Below are positions 1-11,113 of a stretch of 64,000 nt of DNA, piece by piece. The notes under the pieces were generated by a model that was not told the origin of the DNA, searched no databases, and saw only the letters and a program-made list of their open reading frames with translations. The translations under genes were made by a program, and so were the position numbers. Where the stretch lies: contig BSQZ01000001.1 of NCBI GenBank assembly GCA_033239005.1, positions 1,164,001 to 1,228,000 on the forward strand. Direction: 5' to 3'. Position 1 is the stretch's first letter; every line of letters starts with the position of its first letter. The DNA comes from Lamellibrachia satsuma (Eukaryota > Annelida > Polychaeta > Sabellida > Siboglinidae).

Positions 1-1690
1 TCAGTTTTCACAGACACAACAAGTGGACCAAGGATGCGTGGGACGCCCTAAAGGGATGTTTTGACTGTTACTGATTGGTCAGTGTTCACAGACACAACAA
101 GTGGACCAAGGATGCGTGGGATGCCCTAAAGGGATGTTTTGACTGTTACTGATTGGTCAGTGTTCACAGACACAACAAGTGGAGCAAGGATGCTTGGGAT
201 GCCCTAAAGGGATGTTTTGACTGTTACTGATTGGTCAGTGTTCACAGACACAACAAGTGGACTAAGGATGCTTGGGATGCCCTAAAGGGATGTTTTGACT
301 GTTACTGATTGGTCAGTGTTCACAGATACAAGTGGACCAAGGATGCTTGGGATGTCCTAAAGGGATGTTTTGACTGTTACTGATTGGTCAGTGTTCACAG
401 ATACAAGTGGACCAAGGATGCTTGGGATGCCCTAAAGGGATGTTTTGACTGTTACTGATTGGTCAGTGTTCACAGACACAACAAGTTGACCAAGGATGCT
501 TGGGATGCCCTAAAGGGATGTTTTGACTGTTACTGAATGGTCAGTGTTCACAGACACAACAAGTGGACCAAGGATGTGTCGGATGCCCTAAAGGGATGTT
601 TTGACTGTTACTGATTGGTCAGTGTTCACAGACACAAGTGGACCAAGGATGTGTGGGATGCCCTAAAGGGATGTTTTGACTGTTACTGATTGGTCAGTGT
701 TCACAGACACAACAAGTTGACCAAGGATGTGTGGGACGCCCTAAAGGGATGTTTTGACTGTTACTGATTGGTCAGTGTTCGCAGATACAAGTGGACCAAG
801 GATGCTTGGGATGCCCTAAAGGGATGTTTTGACTGTTACTGATTGGTCAGTGTTCACAGATACAAGTGGACCAAGGATGCTTGGGATGTCCTAAAGGGAT
901 GTTTTGACTGTTACTGATTGGTCAGTGTTCACAGACACAACAAGTTGACCAAGGATGTGTGGGACGCCCTAAAGAGATGTTTTGACTGTTACTGATTGGT
1001 CGGTGTTCACAGACACAACAAGTGGACCAAGGATGTGTGGGACGCCCTAAAGGGATGTTTTGACTGTTACTGATTGGTCAGTGTTCACAGACACAACAAG
1101 TGGACCAAGGATGCGTGGGACGCCCTAAAGGGATGTTTTGACTGTACTGATTGGTAAGTGTTCACAGACACAAGTGGACCAAGGATGCGTGGGACGCCCT
1201 AAAGGGACGTTTTGACTGTACTGATTGGTCAGTGTTCACAGACACAACAAGTGGACCAAGGATGCGTGGGACGCCCTAAAGGGATGTTTTGACTGTACTG
1301 ATTGGTAAGTGTTCACAGACACAAGTGGACCAAGGATGCGTGGGACGCCCTAAAGGGACGTTTTGACTGTACTGATTGGTAAGTGTTCACAGACACAACA
1401 AGTGGACCAAGGATGCGTGGGACGCCCTAAAGGGACGTTTTGACTGTACTGATTGGTCAGTGTTCACAGACACAACAAGTGGACCAAGGATGCGTGGGAC
1501 GCCCTAAAGGGATGTTTTGACTGTACTGATTGGTAAGTGTTCACAGACACAAGTGGACCAAGGATGCGTGGGACGCCCTAAAGGGACGTTTTGACTGTAC
1601 TGATTGGTCAGTGTTCACAGACACAACAAGTAGACCAAGGATGTTTTGACTGTACTGATTGGTCAGTGTTTACAGACACAACAAGTGACA
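1..1690 (+). repeat. 78-bp minisatellite derived from LINE coding sequence
   Basis: About 22 tandem units of 78 bp, with 77- and 74/75-bp variants, run from the window edge to about 1690. Units that have lost one T (for example near 1141-1150) read in frame as KWTKDAWDALKGCFDCTDW followed by SVFTDTT. The last unit runs without a break into the retrotransposon reading frame at 1600-1812 (CTDWSVFTDTTSD, then YPNNKPW). The array is therefore an amplified segment of the LINE polyprotein just upstream of its reverse transcriptase. Most units carry an extra T after the FDC codons and are frameshifted. The left boundary lies outside the window. Confidence 0.92.
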
Positions 1691-3660
1691 TCAACGAAAA
1701 TGCAGACAAAGTGTGCGAATACATTAATTTCTGTGTTGAAAGTATCGTCCCCAACAAAACAGTAAAGATCTACCCCAACAATAAGCCCTGGGCAACCAAG
1801 CACATTGAATAGAAAGAAAAAAGCTCTTGTACAGAAAGACAGAGATGTTACGTGAGATACAGAAGGAACTGAAGAGAGAGATAAGGAAAGGGAAATTAGA
1901 GTACAAAAGGAAAATAGAAGAAAATTTTCAGACGAACAACATGAAACAGGTGTGGGAAGGGCTGAATATGATAAGTGGTTACAAAATAGACAAAGGAAAT
2001 CAGGTCAACTCTAACTCCACTGCACATTTTGATCGTCATGATTTTGGTTGTGAGCAGGAGGGGATAAGGGACAGACTGGCAAACGCACCTACACAGGAAC
2101 AAGGGGAGATTACTGTTACTGATGAAGAGATTCTTAAGGTGCTTAGAAAAACCAAGTCAAACAAAGCAGTAGGACCAGATGGAGTCAGACCAAATGTTTT
2201 GAGAACATGTGCGGAACAGCTTTATGGAATTTTACGTCATATTTTTAATCTCTCGCTCAGCCATTGTACAGTTCCCATGATCTTGGAAATGTCTTGCATT
2301 GTCCTTATGCCAAAAAAACAGCCAGTGAAAGTTATGAATTCAGGAGCAAGTAGCAGATTTATGGATCCTTTTCAGTTTGCCTACATTATTTTATTATTAT
2401 TATTAGAAAGAGCAGAAGTGTAGATGATGCTATTTTGTAGGTCTTAAACAGCATTTACTCCCATTTGGAAAAATCGGGCATGTGCATTCGCCTGATGCTT
2501 TACGATTTTTCCAGTGCCTTTAATACCATACAGCCTCACCTACTCTAAAAAAAAACTGTTAACCATGAATGTTCAGGCATCCACCATAATGTGGATTTTA
2601 GATTATCTTACAAACCATCCACAGTTTGTCAAAGTGCAGTCAGAATGCAAATCTTGCAGTCACCAGCAACCTCATGCTGCAGAACAGAACAGGGGACCAT
2701 TTTGTCGCCATTTTTGTTTTTTTCTGTATGTGGCAGAATGTAGAAGCTCTCACGATGACTGTATGATTGACAAATACGCTGACGACACTGTACTGATAGG
2801 ACAGATAACTGACGACGATGACACCCACTACCGACAGGAGATTGACAGCTTTGTTCGGTGGTGTGACCAGAATCATCTGGAACTGAACGTTGGAAAAACA
2901 AAAGAAATGCTGATGGAATTCAGATAAAAACAAAAAAGCGTGCCTAGTTCCATTGTCATTAAAGGAGTTGAGGTCGAACGAGTGGAGACTTACAAGTACC
3001 TAGGGGTTGTCTTTGATAAAGTCTTAAGCTGGAAAGAGAACACCAACATCATTGTCAAAAAGGCACACACTCGACTATACTGTTTGAGAAAGTTAAGATC
3101 ATTTGACATCAGTTCCAAGATCTTACAGATGTTTTTTACTTCTGCCATTTCTAGTTTGCTTACTTTTGGCTGTGTCTACGGGGGTGGAAATGTCTCACAG
3201 CAGGATAGGGACAAACTGGATAAGATTATAAAGAAGGCAGAAAGTGTCACAGGCAAGAGACAGAACAGGTTTGACACATACTACCAGGGATGACTAACAA
3301 ACAAACTGACAACCATACTTCATGATGACATGCACCCACAGAAGGTGGACTTTAACAACTGAATCATAGGATGTAGCAGACAACTTAGTGTGCCTAGGGC
3401 TAGAAGAACAAGATATGCTGGTTCGTTTGTGCCTTCGGAGATCAGCGTTTTTAATCAGAAGATAGAAAGAACTGGGAAGGAAAAAATTAGTAAATGAATG
3501 TGTGGGCATATATGAGTGTTTTTTTAATGTTTTGTATCTATAATTGTGTGTGATAAATGTGGTATTTACTCTTGCATATTTCTATTTGTAATTGTATGCG
3601 TTGCACAGGCAGAAAGGCAATTTCCCTGCAGGGGTCAATAAAGTATTCTTTATCTCTATC
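1591..3660 (+). pseudogene. Non-LTR retrotransposon (L2/Rex1-like) reverse transcriptase, broken, with 3' end
   Basis: Fragments of a LINE ORF2 appear in order. A linker has the YPNNKPW signature (1591-1812). An RT N-terminus has the NKAVGPDGVRPNVL block (1827-2423). The catalytic palm has YADDTVLIG near 2775-2800, followed by WCDQNHLELNVGKTKEM (to 2927). The thumb region begins VETYKYLGVVFDKVLSWK (2940-3293). Frames are separated by stops and frameshifts, so it is dead. The 3' end near 3635-3662 has CAATAAAG followed by a short CTTTATCTCTATCTTT tail, typical of these LINEs. The endonuclease domain is not seen and may lie left of the window. The clade assignment is tentative. Confidence 0.88.
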
Positions 3661-4338
3661 TTTAAATAGCATGGCTATATCCTATTGGCAAGAATAGGAA
3701 CAGATGTGTACAAATACATTTTCAGTTGGCGAACAAATATTGCCAGAATACCACTCTAGTGATGTAGGATTATCTAACAATATGGAACGCCCCATGAAAT
3801 TAAGATGCTGTGTGTCTAACAAGGTTTTTCCAGTAAACCCCAAACATAGGACAAATGTAATTCGAAAAAAGAAATTTTAGATAACATATGTAATCACAAC
3901 ATACCATATTCACCTCAATTAAGTATACAGTACGCTTGAAAAAAAAATTGAGACACTACACTAAAAAATGTCACAAACTATGTTCTAATTAGCACACACC
4001 AAAATCTTATATTACAGAGAAACTATAAATTTTTTGGCACCACGGTTTTTTGTTGTTCCACCAGATGACATCACCGTATGCGCACAACAAAAGCCTGTAA
4101 ACTGCATCCATTGAGACCTACGTATCGCTCTGAGTTTGAAGCATACTCATTTTCGTCAACTACTTGTGGTAACCATGTATTTAAGACTAAGTATGGTATG
4201 AGTGAAATATGCACATTCTTCATTGTAGTTACAAATGAGTGAAATATTCATATTCTTAATCGTAGTTACAACTGGTTATGTTTTAGTAACTCTTATAGGT
4301 GCATAGGACGAAAGCCATGACTTTTGTTTTGCCTTAAA
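3661..4338 (-). mobile_element. Truncated TTAA-type DNA transposon (Kolobok-like family), with an inserted repeat
   Basis: The right end at about 4262-4338 (GTAACTCTTATAGGTGCATAGG, broken here as GTAACTCTTATAG and GTGCATAGG, then GTTTTGCC and TTAA) matches the terminal inverted repeat of the elements at 24745-25412 and 59758-60629. The stretch 3663-3840 matches, in reverse complement, the interior of the 24.7-25.4 kb copy (shared words TTATCTAACA, CCCATGAAATTAAGAT, AACAAGG). The left end is cut by the LINE. A roughly 330-bp segment at 3870-4205 recurs at 4970-5318 and looks like a separate insertion. Confidence 0.65.
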
Positions 4339-4339
4339 G

Positions 4340-4478
4340 AATAATGCTGGGAAAGATCTATGACAAATGCAAACAAATTTGTACAAACAAGCTAGTATGT
4401 TGTAGTGTTTACTAAATAAGCTTAATTTTGAAATGAGACAAGTGTAAAAATTTAATTGAAGAGGGACCTTTAACATGG
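4340..4478 (+). repeat. Dispersed repeat 'B' copy ending GAGGGACCT-TTAA
   Basis: The core ACAAATTTGTACAAACAAGC and the end GAGGGACCT followed by TTAA recur at 53500-53700, 63080-63525 and 48535-48880, and inverted at 35690-35900 and 36132-36310. The terminal TTAA is kept at 4478, 63523 and 36132. This suggests a small non-autonomous element that inserts at TTAA. A matching opposite terminal repeat was not found. Confidence 0.6.
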
Positions 4479-4484
4479 CAGCAT

Positions 4485-4790
4485 ATGTATACTTACTCAT
4501 ACGTATACTTACTCATACGTATACTTACTCATACGTATACTTACTCATACGTATACTTACTCATACGTATACTTACTCATACGTATACTTACTCATACGT
4601 ATACTTACTCATACGTATACTTATTCATACGTATACTTACTCATACGTATACTTACTCATACGTATACTTACTCATACGTATACTTACTCATACGTATAC
4701 TTACTCATACGTATACTTACTCATACGTATACTTACTCATACGTATACTTACTCATATGTATACTTACTCATATGTATACTTACTCATAT
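4485..4790. repeat. 16-bp minisatellite carrying a 5' splice site in each unit
   Basis: About 19 copies of a 16-bp unit (plus strand ACGTATACTTACTCAT) with only a few substitutions. On the minus strand each unit reads ATGAGTAAGTATACGT and so contains GTAAGTAT, a near-ideal donor. The unit nearest the exon supplies the donor of kinase exon 8 (GT at 4784-4783). Confidence 0.97.
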
Positions 4791-4850
4791 GTTTCTAATC
4801 CAGTTTCACTTTCCTCGTCCAAGTAGTTGGCAGGCACATAACCCTTTTCA
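4785..4850 (-). CDS. TEC: Kinase exon 8: end of SH3, donor inside a minisatellite
   Basis: The exon begins after TTGCAG and encodes EKGYVPANYLDEESETGLE then TYE. It ends in phase 2 with GA|GTAAGTAT. The next array unit would offer a second donor 16 nt downstream, but reading into it gives GAG TAA, an immediate stop. Use of any later donor, or intron retention, would therefore end the protein just after the SH3 domain, without SH2 or kinase. Confidence 0.85.
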
Positions 4851-7800
4851 CTGCAACGTGATTAGAGAATTTGACAACTGAATTGTTTTTCTACATCACA
4901 TACCAAATTTAATGAAATCATATCATATATATATTCTCTACAAACATAGGGAAAAATTTACATTGAAAGAGAAATTTTAGATACATTATGTTTCATAATC
5001 ACAACATACCATATTTGCCCCATTAAATGTACTACACGCTTGAAAACAATTTGAGACACTACACTAAAAATGTCACAAACTGTGTTCTAATTAGCACACA
5101 CCAAACTCTTACAGAGAAGTGTATTAAAAAACTATAATAATTTTTTTGGCACCAGTTTTTTATTGTTCCACCAGGCGACACCACGGTCGGCGCACAACAA
5201 AAGCTTGCAAATTGCTTCCATTGAGACCTGCGTATCGCTCTGAGTTTGAAGCATACTCATTTTGTTCAACTATTTGTGGTTATCATGTATTTAAGACTAA
5301 GTATGGTATGAGTGAAAGTTAGCAAAACGATCAGTATGACAGATGTGCAGTATCTATTCCCAAACTTAATAAAAGGCTGAATGTCATGCAGACAGTTATG
5401 TCAGATGTGCTCAGCATGGGATTGCGAAAAATTAGGCAGGACGCATCTTAAGACTCTACAGAAGTGACTGGCAAGATACTCAATGAAGGAACTGGGTTGG
5501 CGTCACAAGTAGTCAGCACTGGAAGTTTCGACCTTCTTCTCTTGACAAAATAGGTTGAATACATGTCTTGGTTGAAGGTGATTATACAGTAGAAATCAGA
5601 GTGAAATAAGAATAAATTCATCAATCCGTGCTAAAGAAACAATCTGTTTTGAAATAATTTTATTGGCACTGCACTATGTTTTCAGTAATGTGTACAATGT
5701 AGGCTCCTATTAAACTGTTTAAGATTTGATGGCAAATAACATACCCAAACTGGCTGATGGCGAGCAACCAGTGAGGTTCAGACTCATCGATGATCTCATA
5801 CCGTTCACCCTGCAACCAGCCAAAGTTACTCACTATATGCACTTCTTAAAGGTAAAGGTCAGTTCTTGTATAACATAGTATCTGGTCTTTGGGACTTCAA
5901 AGCTCTTTACACTTCACCCCCTGGCAGACCTGTTCTTTACACTTCACCCCCTGGCAGACCTGTTCTTTACACTTCACTCCCTGGCAGACCGGTTCCTTTA
6001 CACTTCACCCCCGGGCAGACCTGTTCCTTTACACTTCACCCCCTGGCAGACCTGTTCTTTACACTTCACCCCCTGGCAGACCGGTTCCTTTACACTTCAC
6101 CCCCTGGCAGACCTGTTCCTTTACACTTCACCCCCGGGCAGACCTGTTCCTTTACACTTCACCCCCGGGCAGATCTGTTCACTCTAACACCAACTCAACT
6201 TCTCTAGGAAGCTTTCAGCAGCAATTATTATGCAAAGACTATTCATTCACATATCCACCACTGTCTGTAGCCAGGTACTCATTTATACAGCTGAGTGAAC
6301 TGAAGCAACGTAAAGTAAAAAAATTACCCAGGCTTCGAAATGGTAGCATTATTTTGATTCATGTTATATAGTATAACCTATATTTATTCTGACATCTCTA
6401 TCACAAATGTGTTTTAATGAACCCTATCTTTTAAATATAATTTCACCGTTATCTGTTTATCTGAGTTTGCCGTTCAGCATTCAATGCAAACATGACATCT
6501 AAGTCAAAACTTTCAATTTAAACAGATATAACAGTAAAATTATATTAAAAAGTTGTGGTTCATAAAAAGACATTTTGACAGTTAAGATGTTAGGTTAGAC
6601 TATGCACCATTAAGTTGCGATGAGCATTGTAACCTGAATAGTAGTGTATTTAATGGCAACATGCCTGCACGCACGCATGCATACATGCAAACACGCACAC
6701 TCGATGAAAAGTACTCAAACAGCAGATATTTATGAAAGGTACCCGTCAGTTGAGACATAACTGAATCTTTGCATTTTTAAATGCAATATTTCACACACAC
6801 TTGCATGAATGCACACACACACTCCTGCGCATGCGTACAAATGTGTGAAATGAAGAAAGTGACCAGAAAATAGAAAATAGAAAATTGAGCTGCAAACCTT
6901 TTTCAAGCACATATCTCCAGGTTCATTCGTGTCATAGTCGTACATGGCAATCATGACTTTATTCTTTTTTGTCTGCGACAAAAGCAACATGTTATACAAT
7001 GATGGTTACACGTTATCTACACTAAGTGTATTTGACAGAGAAGAAATGTCAGAAACTGAAAATTGCACAAAATTCAATAACTCTTTTGTTCTATGATATC
7101 ACACATCTGAGACCACCATTAACAGGATTTATATATTTACCAATATAACCAATACAACATTTGAAAACTTCACAGCATACAGTACACTGATTAGTTGGTA
7201 AGGTTAATAGCAACATACTAAAGAAATCATTGTCACCAAACTAAAACGAAAATTTATAACAAGATTTCAGTCTCAAATAATAATATTTACAAATCTATAA
7301 TTCAATAAAAATTATATAATTCTTTTACATAACATAGTACTGTTACATTTCATTCACTGGCATCTGTTTATAATTTTTCATAATATTTGTACACAGATTT
7401 TATATCCCATCATATTACAATTTTAAATTTAAATGAGTTGTTCTCTAAACCAGGAAACATGAAATATTTATTCGTCCCAAAGACAACAAAACTTTTTTTA
7501 AACGGAACAATTCGAAACATTTTTTAAACAGAACAATTCTCCATTTCATCTTGCTGCTGATATAAATTATGATATTCTGGTGTGTGTTTTTGCCTACAGT
7601 CGTTCTGCACCAGTGCTGCACGTTTACAATGAACAAACAATGTCCTGTGCATTACCTGTGTCTGTGATTGTTCAGGGGGCAGAGGGGGCAACTGCTTCAT
7701 GGTCCCTGGATGTACCTCACCCCCGGTGCAAACTGCCCCACTCTTCTCAGACTCAGCTGTTATCAAACAAGAGAGGTCATACCGCATGGTCACGCATGAA

Positions 7801-10800
7801 TGCATATACTGGTTGGACCAAAACATGATCAATATCTAGGAAATATATGATTTTTGTATATTTATGGTGGCTCCCAGACTAGCGACAAGCAGGGGCAATT
7901 AACGGGTATTGGCCCACAGGGGTGTTCGGGTGTCACGCGCCAGAAGAATAGATTGGAGGACGTAGATGAGCAAGAACTCGAGAGAGCTGCTGAACAGTTG
8001 GTGCTTGACTGCGCTAGACTATTCCATTTCCTTCTTGTATGTACGCTGCTATGTTGGTCTAATGTTGGCATGACATAGGTAGGCCAAGATTGGGATGTGC
8101 ACATGGCCAATATTGGCCCAACCATGGTAACACATTGCTTGGCCGAGCACTGGACCAACATTGGCATGCCAAGACCGGTCCATTATTGGGCCAATTTTGG
8201 TCCAATATAATAATTATATCTTTTTATTGGTCTACTGTTGGCACACCATCATTGGCCCAAGGTTGGCATACCAAGTTACTGTTGTGTAGTGGCTGCCTAC
8301 ATACAACCAATGTTGGCCCAAGGTTGGCATACCAAGTTACCGCTATGCAATGGCTGCCTACATACAACCAATGTTGGCCCAAGGTTGGCATACCAAGTTA
8401 CTGCTGTGCAATGGCTGCCTACATACAACCAATGTTGGCCCAAGGTTGGCATACCAAGTTACCGCTGTGCAATGGCTGCCTACATACAACCAATGTTGGC
8501 CCAAGGTTGGCATACCAAGTTACCGCTGTGCAATGGCTGCCTACATACAACCAATGTTGGCCCAAGGTTGGCATACCAAGTTACCGCTGTGCAATGGCTG
8601 CCTACATACAACCAATGTTGGCCCAAGGTTGGCATACCAAGTTACCGCTGTGCAATGGCTGCCTACATACAACCAATGTTGGCCCAAGGTTGGCATACCA
8701 AGTTACCACTGTGCAATGGCTGCCTACATACAACCGATGTTGGCCCAAGGTTGGCATACCAAGTTACCACTATGCAATGGCTGCCTACATACAACCAATG
8801 TTGGCCCAAGGTTGGCATACCAAGTTACCGCTATGCAATGGCTGCCTACATACAACCAATGTTGGCCCAAGGTTGGCATACCAAGTTACTGCTGTGCAAT
8901 GGCTGCCTACATACAACCAATGTTGGCCCAAGGTTGGCATACCAAGTTACCACTATGCAATAGCTGCCTACATACAACCAATGTTGGCCCAAGGTTGGCA
9001 TACCAAGTTACCGCTATGCAATGGCTGCCTACATACAACCAATGTTGGCCCAAGGTTGGCATACCAAGTTACCGCTATGCAATGGCTGCCTACATACAAC
9101 CAATGTTGGCCCTAGGTTGGCATACCAAGTTACCGCTATGCAATGGCTGCCTACATACAACCAATGTTGGCCCTAGGTTGGCATACCAAGTTACCGCTAT
9201 GCAATGGCTGCCTACATACAACCAATGTTGGCCCTAGGTTGGCATGCCTATATCACAGCTGCTGTTCTTTGTCAATATTGGCCCAGGCTAGTAATGTGGT
9301 ATGGGGCTGAAGAGGATGAACTTCCTTTTGCTTTTACTCATGTTAACCGAGTGCAACATTCCAAGAAAACTTGACATTTGGTCCATTAGGCCCTATTGAT
9401 GACCTCTCGATAAGAAAACCATGAAAGGTGGTATTTTGAATGTTAGCTAGGCCTACAATCAAGCTGTTGAATTTCAGGATTTTCTGTTAAAATAATTGTT
9501 TTTTAATCAATTTCACTCCTTTATGCTTTGTATTTTGTTCTATTGAATGGCCCTCGGGAGCTTGGGTCCCCGGGGCAAGTGATCCAGTTACCCCTATGGT
9601 AATCCGCTACTGGCGACAAGTTACGTTTTAATGGGAGTCTCCATGACCATTTATTTCTGCTATTGATAATCATAATATTGAATGCATTATGTATACCATT
9701 ATGTAATTATAATAATGAATGTATTATATTTATGTAAGATGCAAACAAATTGTTGGAAAAGTTTGTTTCTATGATACATACACATGAACGGTTTAAGATG
9801 AACAGACGGGAACACGCCTGTCAAAAATGCAAATGTCAACACAGCATGTTTGCAGTTAGATTTAACAAGATTGCCATGCAAAGGAAAAATGCCAGATTTC
9901 GAGTAGACAAATCAGAAGCTATTGGCTTATCGAGAGATGAGACTCTCCATCAGTTTCACACGTATGGGCTGAAATTTTTTAGGCGTGACCGGGGGCCCAT
10001 GGGGATGGTTTGTACATTAAAAAAGTAAAAATTTCCCCGGTGGTGGGGATATTACATCTGTGGACATTTGACCTAGATTATGTAACTCAGAACAATAGTA
10101 CGTACAATTGTTAGCAATGCTATGGGTGTTTTCTATGATTGTTGTGAGTTGCGTGATCTACGACAAACATCCACATACAAATGCTTTGTGAAACCGGCAG
10201 TTGTAGATGATTTTCATAGTGAAGTTGTCATTGCTAGGGCATTGTCCTACCAAAACTTTACTGGGTTTGCAAGGAGTCATCACTCAGTGGTTGTCATTTT
10301 TTTCCCGTGCAATGTCGGGTAACTTGGCTAGTAGTCAATCTTGAAGACTTGAGGACACATACCTGGACGTTGTGGACAGAATGTTGTCTCTTCGCATCCC
10401 CTGTTGTACCTGTCAATGCTGTAGCAGCAGGTGAAACGCCGCTGTTTGATATTGTACACCCCAGGGTGGTACATCTCCGAGAACTTTGCCCCACATGATT
10501 TAGATGCTAATGGAACAAATTGAAGAAGAAAAAAGGACCATTAATTTTTTTTTTAATGTTTATATATCTTGCCATTTGTTGTTAAATCTTGTGAATATTT
10601 TGATGTTCTCTGTCCTGTTTATAATAGTTACAGTTTCAGTAAGGTAATAGGTATCTGCACATTGGTAAACATTATTGTATGGTATCAGAGAATAAACTGT
10701 GCTCTTGACTAAACAATAACATCATAATTTAAAAAAAATCCCAGCTTCTCATCAGAACTTTTTTAAAAGTAAATGAGGGATGATTTTTTTAGTATGCTGA

Positions 10801-11072
10801 TGGAGGTGTTTGTGACTATCAAAGGGGCTAGTCTTAATCATCAAGTGTTCTTATGCCGCTCTGCTGAAATATACAAAAAGGTGCCCCTGGGCATGATTCA
10901 GATCTTGCTTATTGCTTGTTGTTCAGAAAAACATATTTATAAGAAATAAAAAATAAAATGAAGTAAGCAAATTGTATAAATTTTATATACTCACAACCTT
11001 TAGGAAGATAAAACGTATGTGTGTAGATATATATATTTTTATGTATATATGTATATATATATATATGTATAC

Positions 11073-11113
<41 letters not shown>

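Larger units (their letters stand above)
3870..5318. repeat. Pair of ~330-bp direct repeats flanking kinase exon 8
   Basis: The blocks 3870-4205 and 4970-5318 match along their length, with small indels (shared words include GAGACACTACACTAAAAA, TTCTAATTAGCACACACCA, CGCTCTGAGTTTGAAGCAT and TATTTAAGACTAAGTATGG). They are direct repeats 1.1 kb apart. Exon 8 of the kinase and its 16-bp array lie between them. I do not recognise the family. It has no coding potential. Confidence 0.85.

Noticed and set aside
1..1690. CRISPR-like or regulatory array
   Set aside because: Units are head-to-tail without unique spacers, and the organism is an animal. The unit matches LINE codons.
4809..4850. Shorter kinase exon 8 ending at AAA|GTGAAA
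   Set aside because: It is a weaker donor than GA|GTAAGTAT. The longer exon adds GLETYE, which matches the SH3-SH2 linker of Tec kinases.
8090..9237. Long overlapping plus-strand ORFs (240-341 codons)
   Set aside because: They are the three frames of one 61-bp repeat. They have no homology and no splice or start context, and the array lies in an intron of a gene on the other strand.
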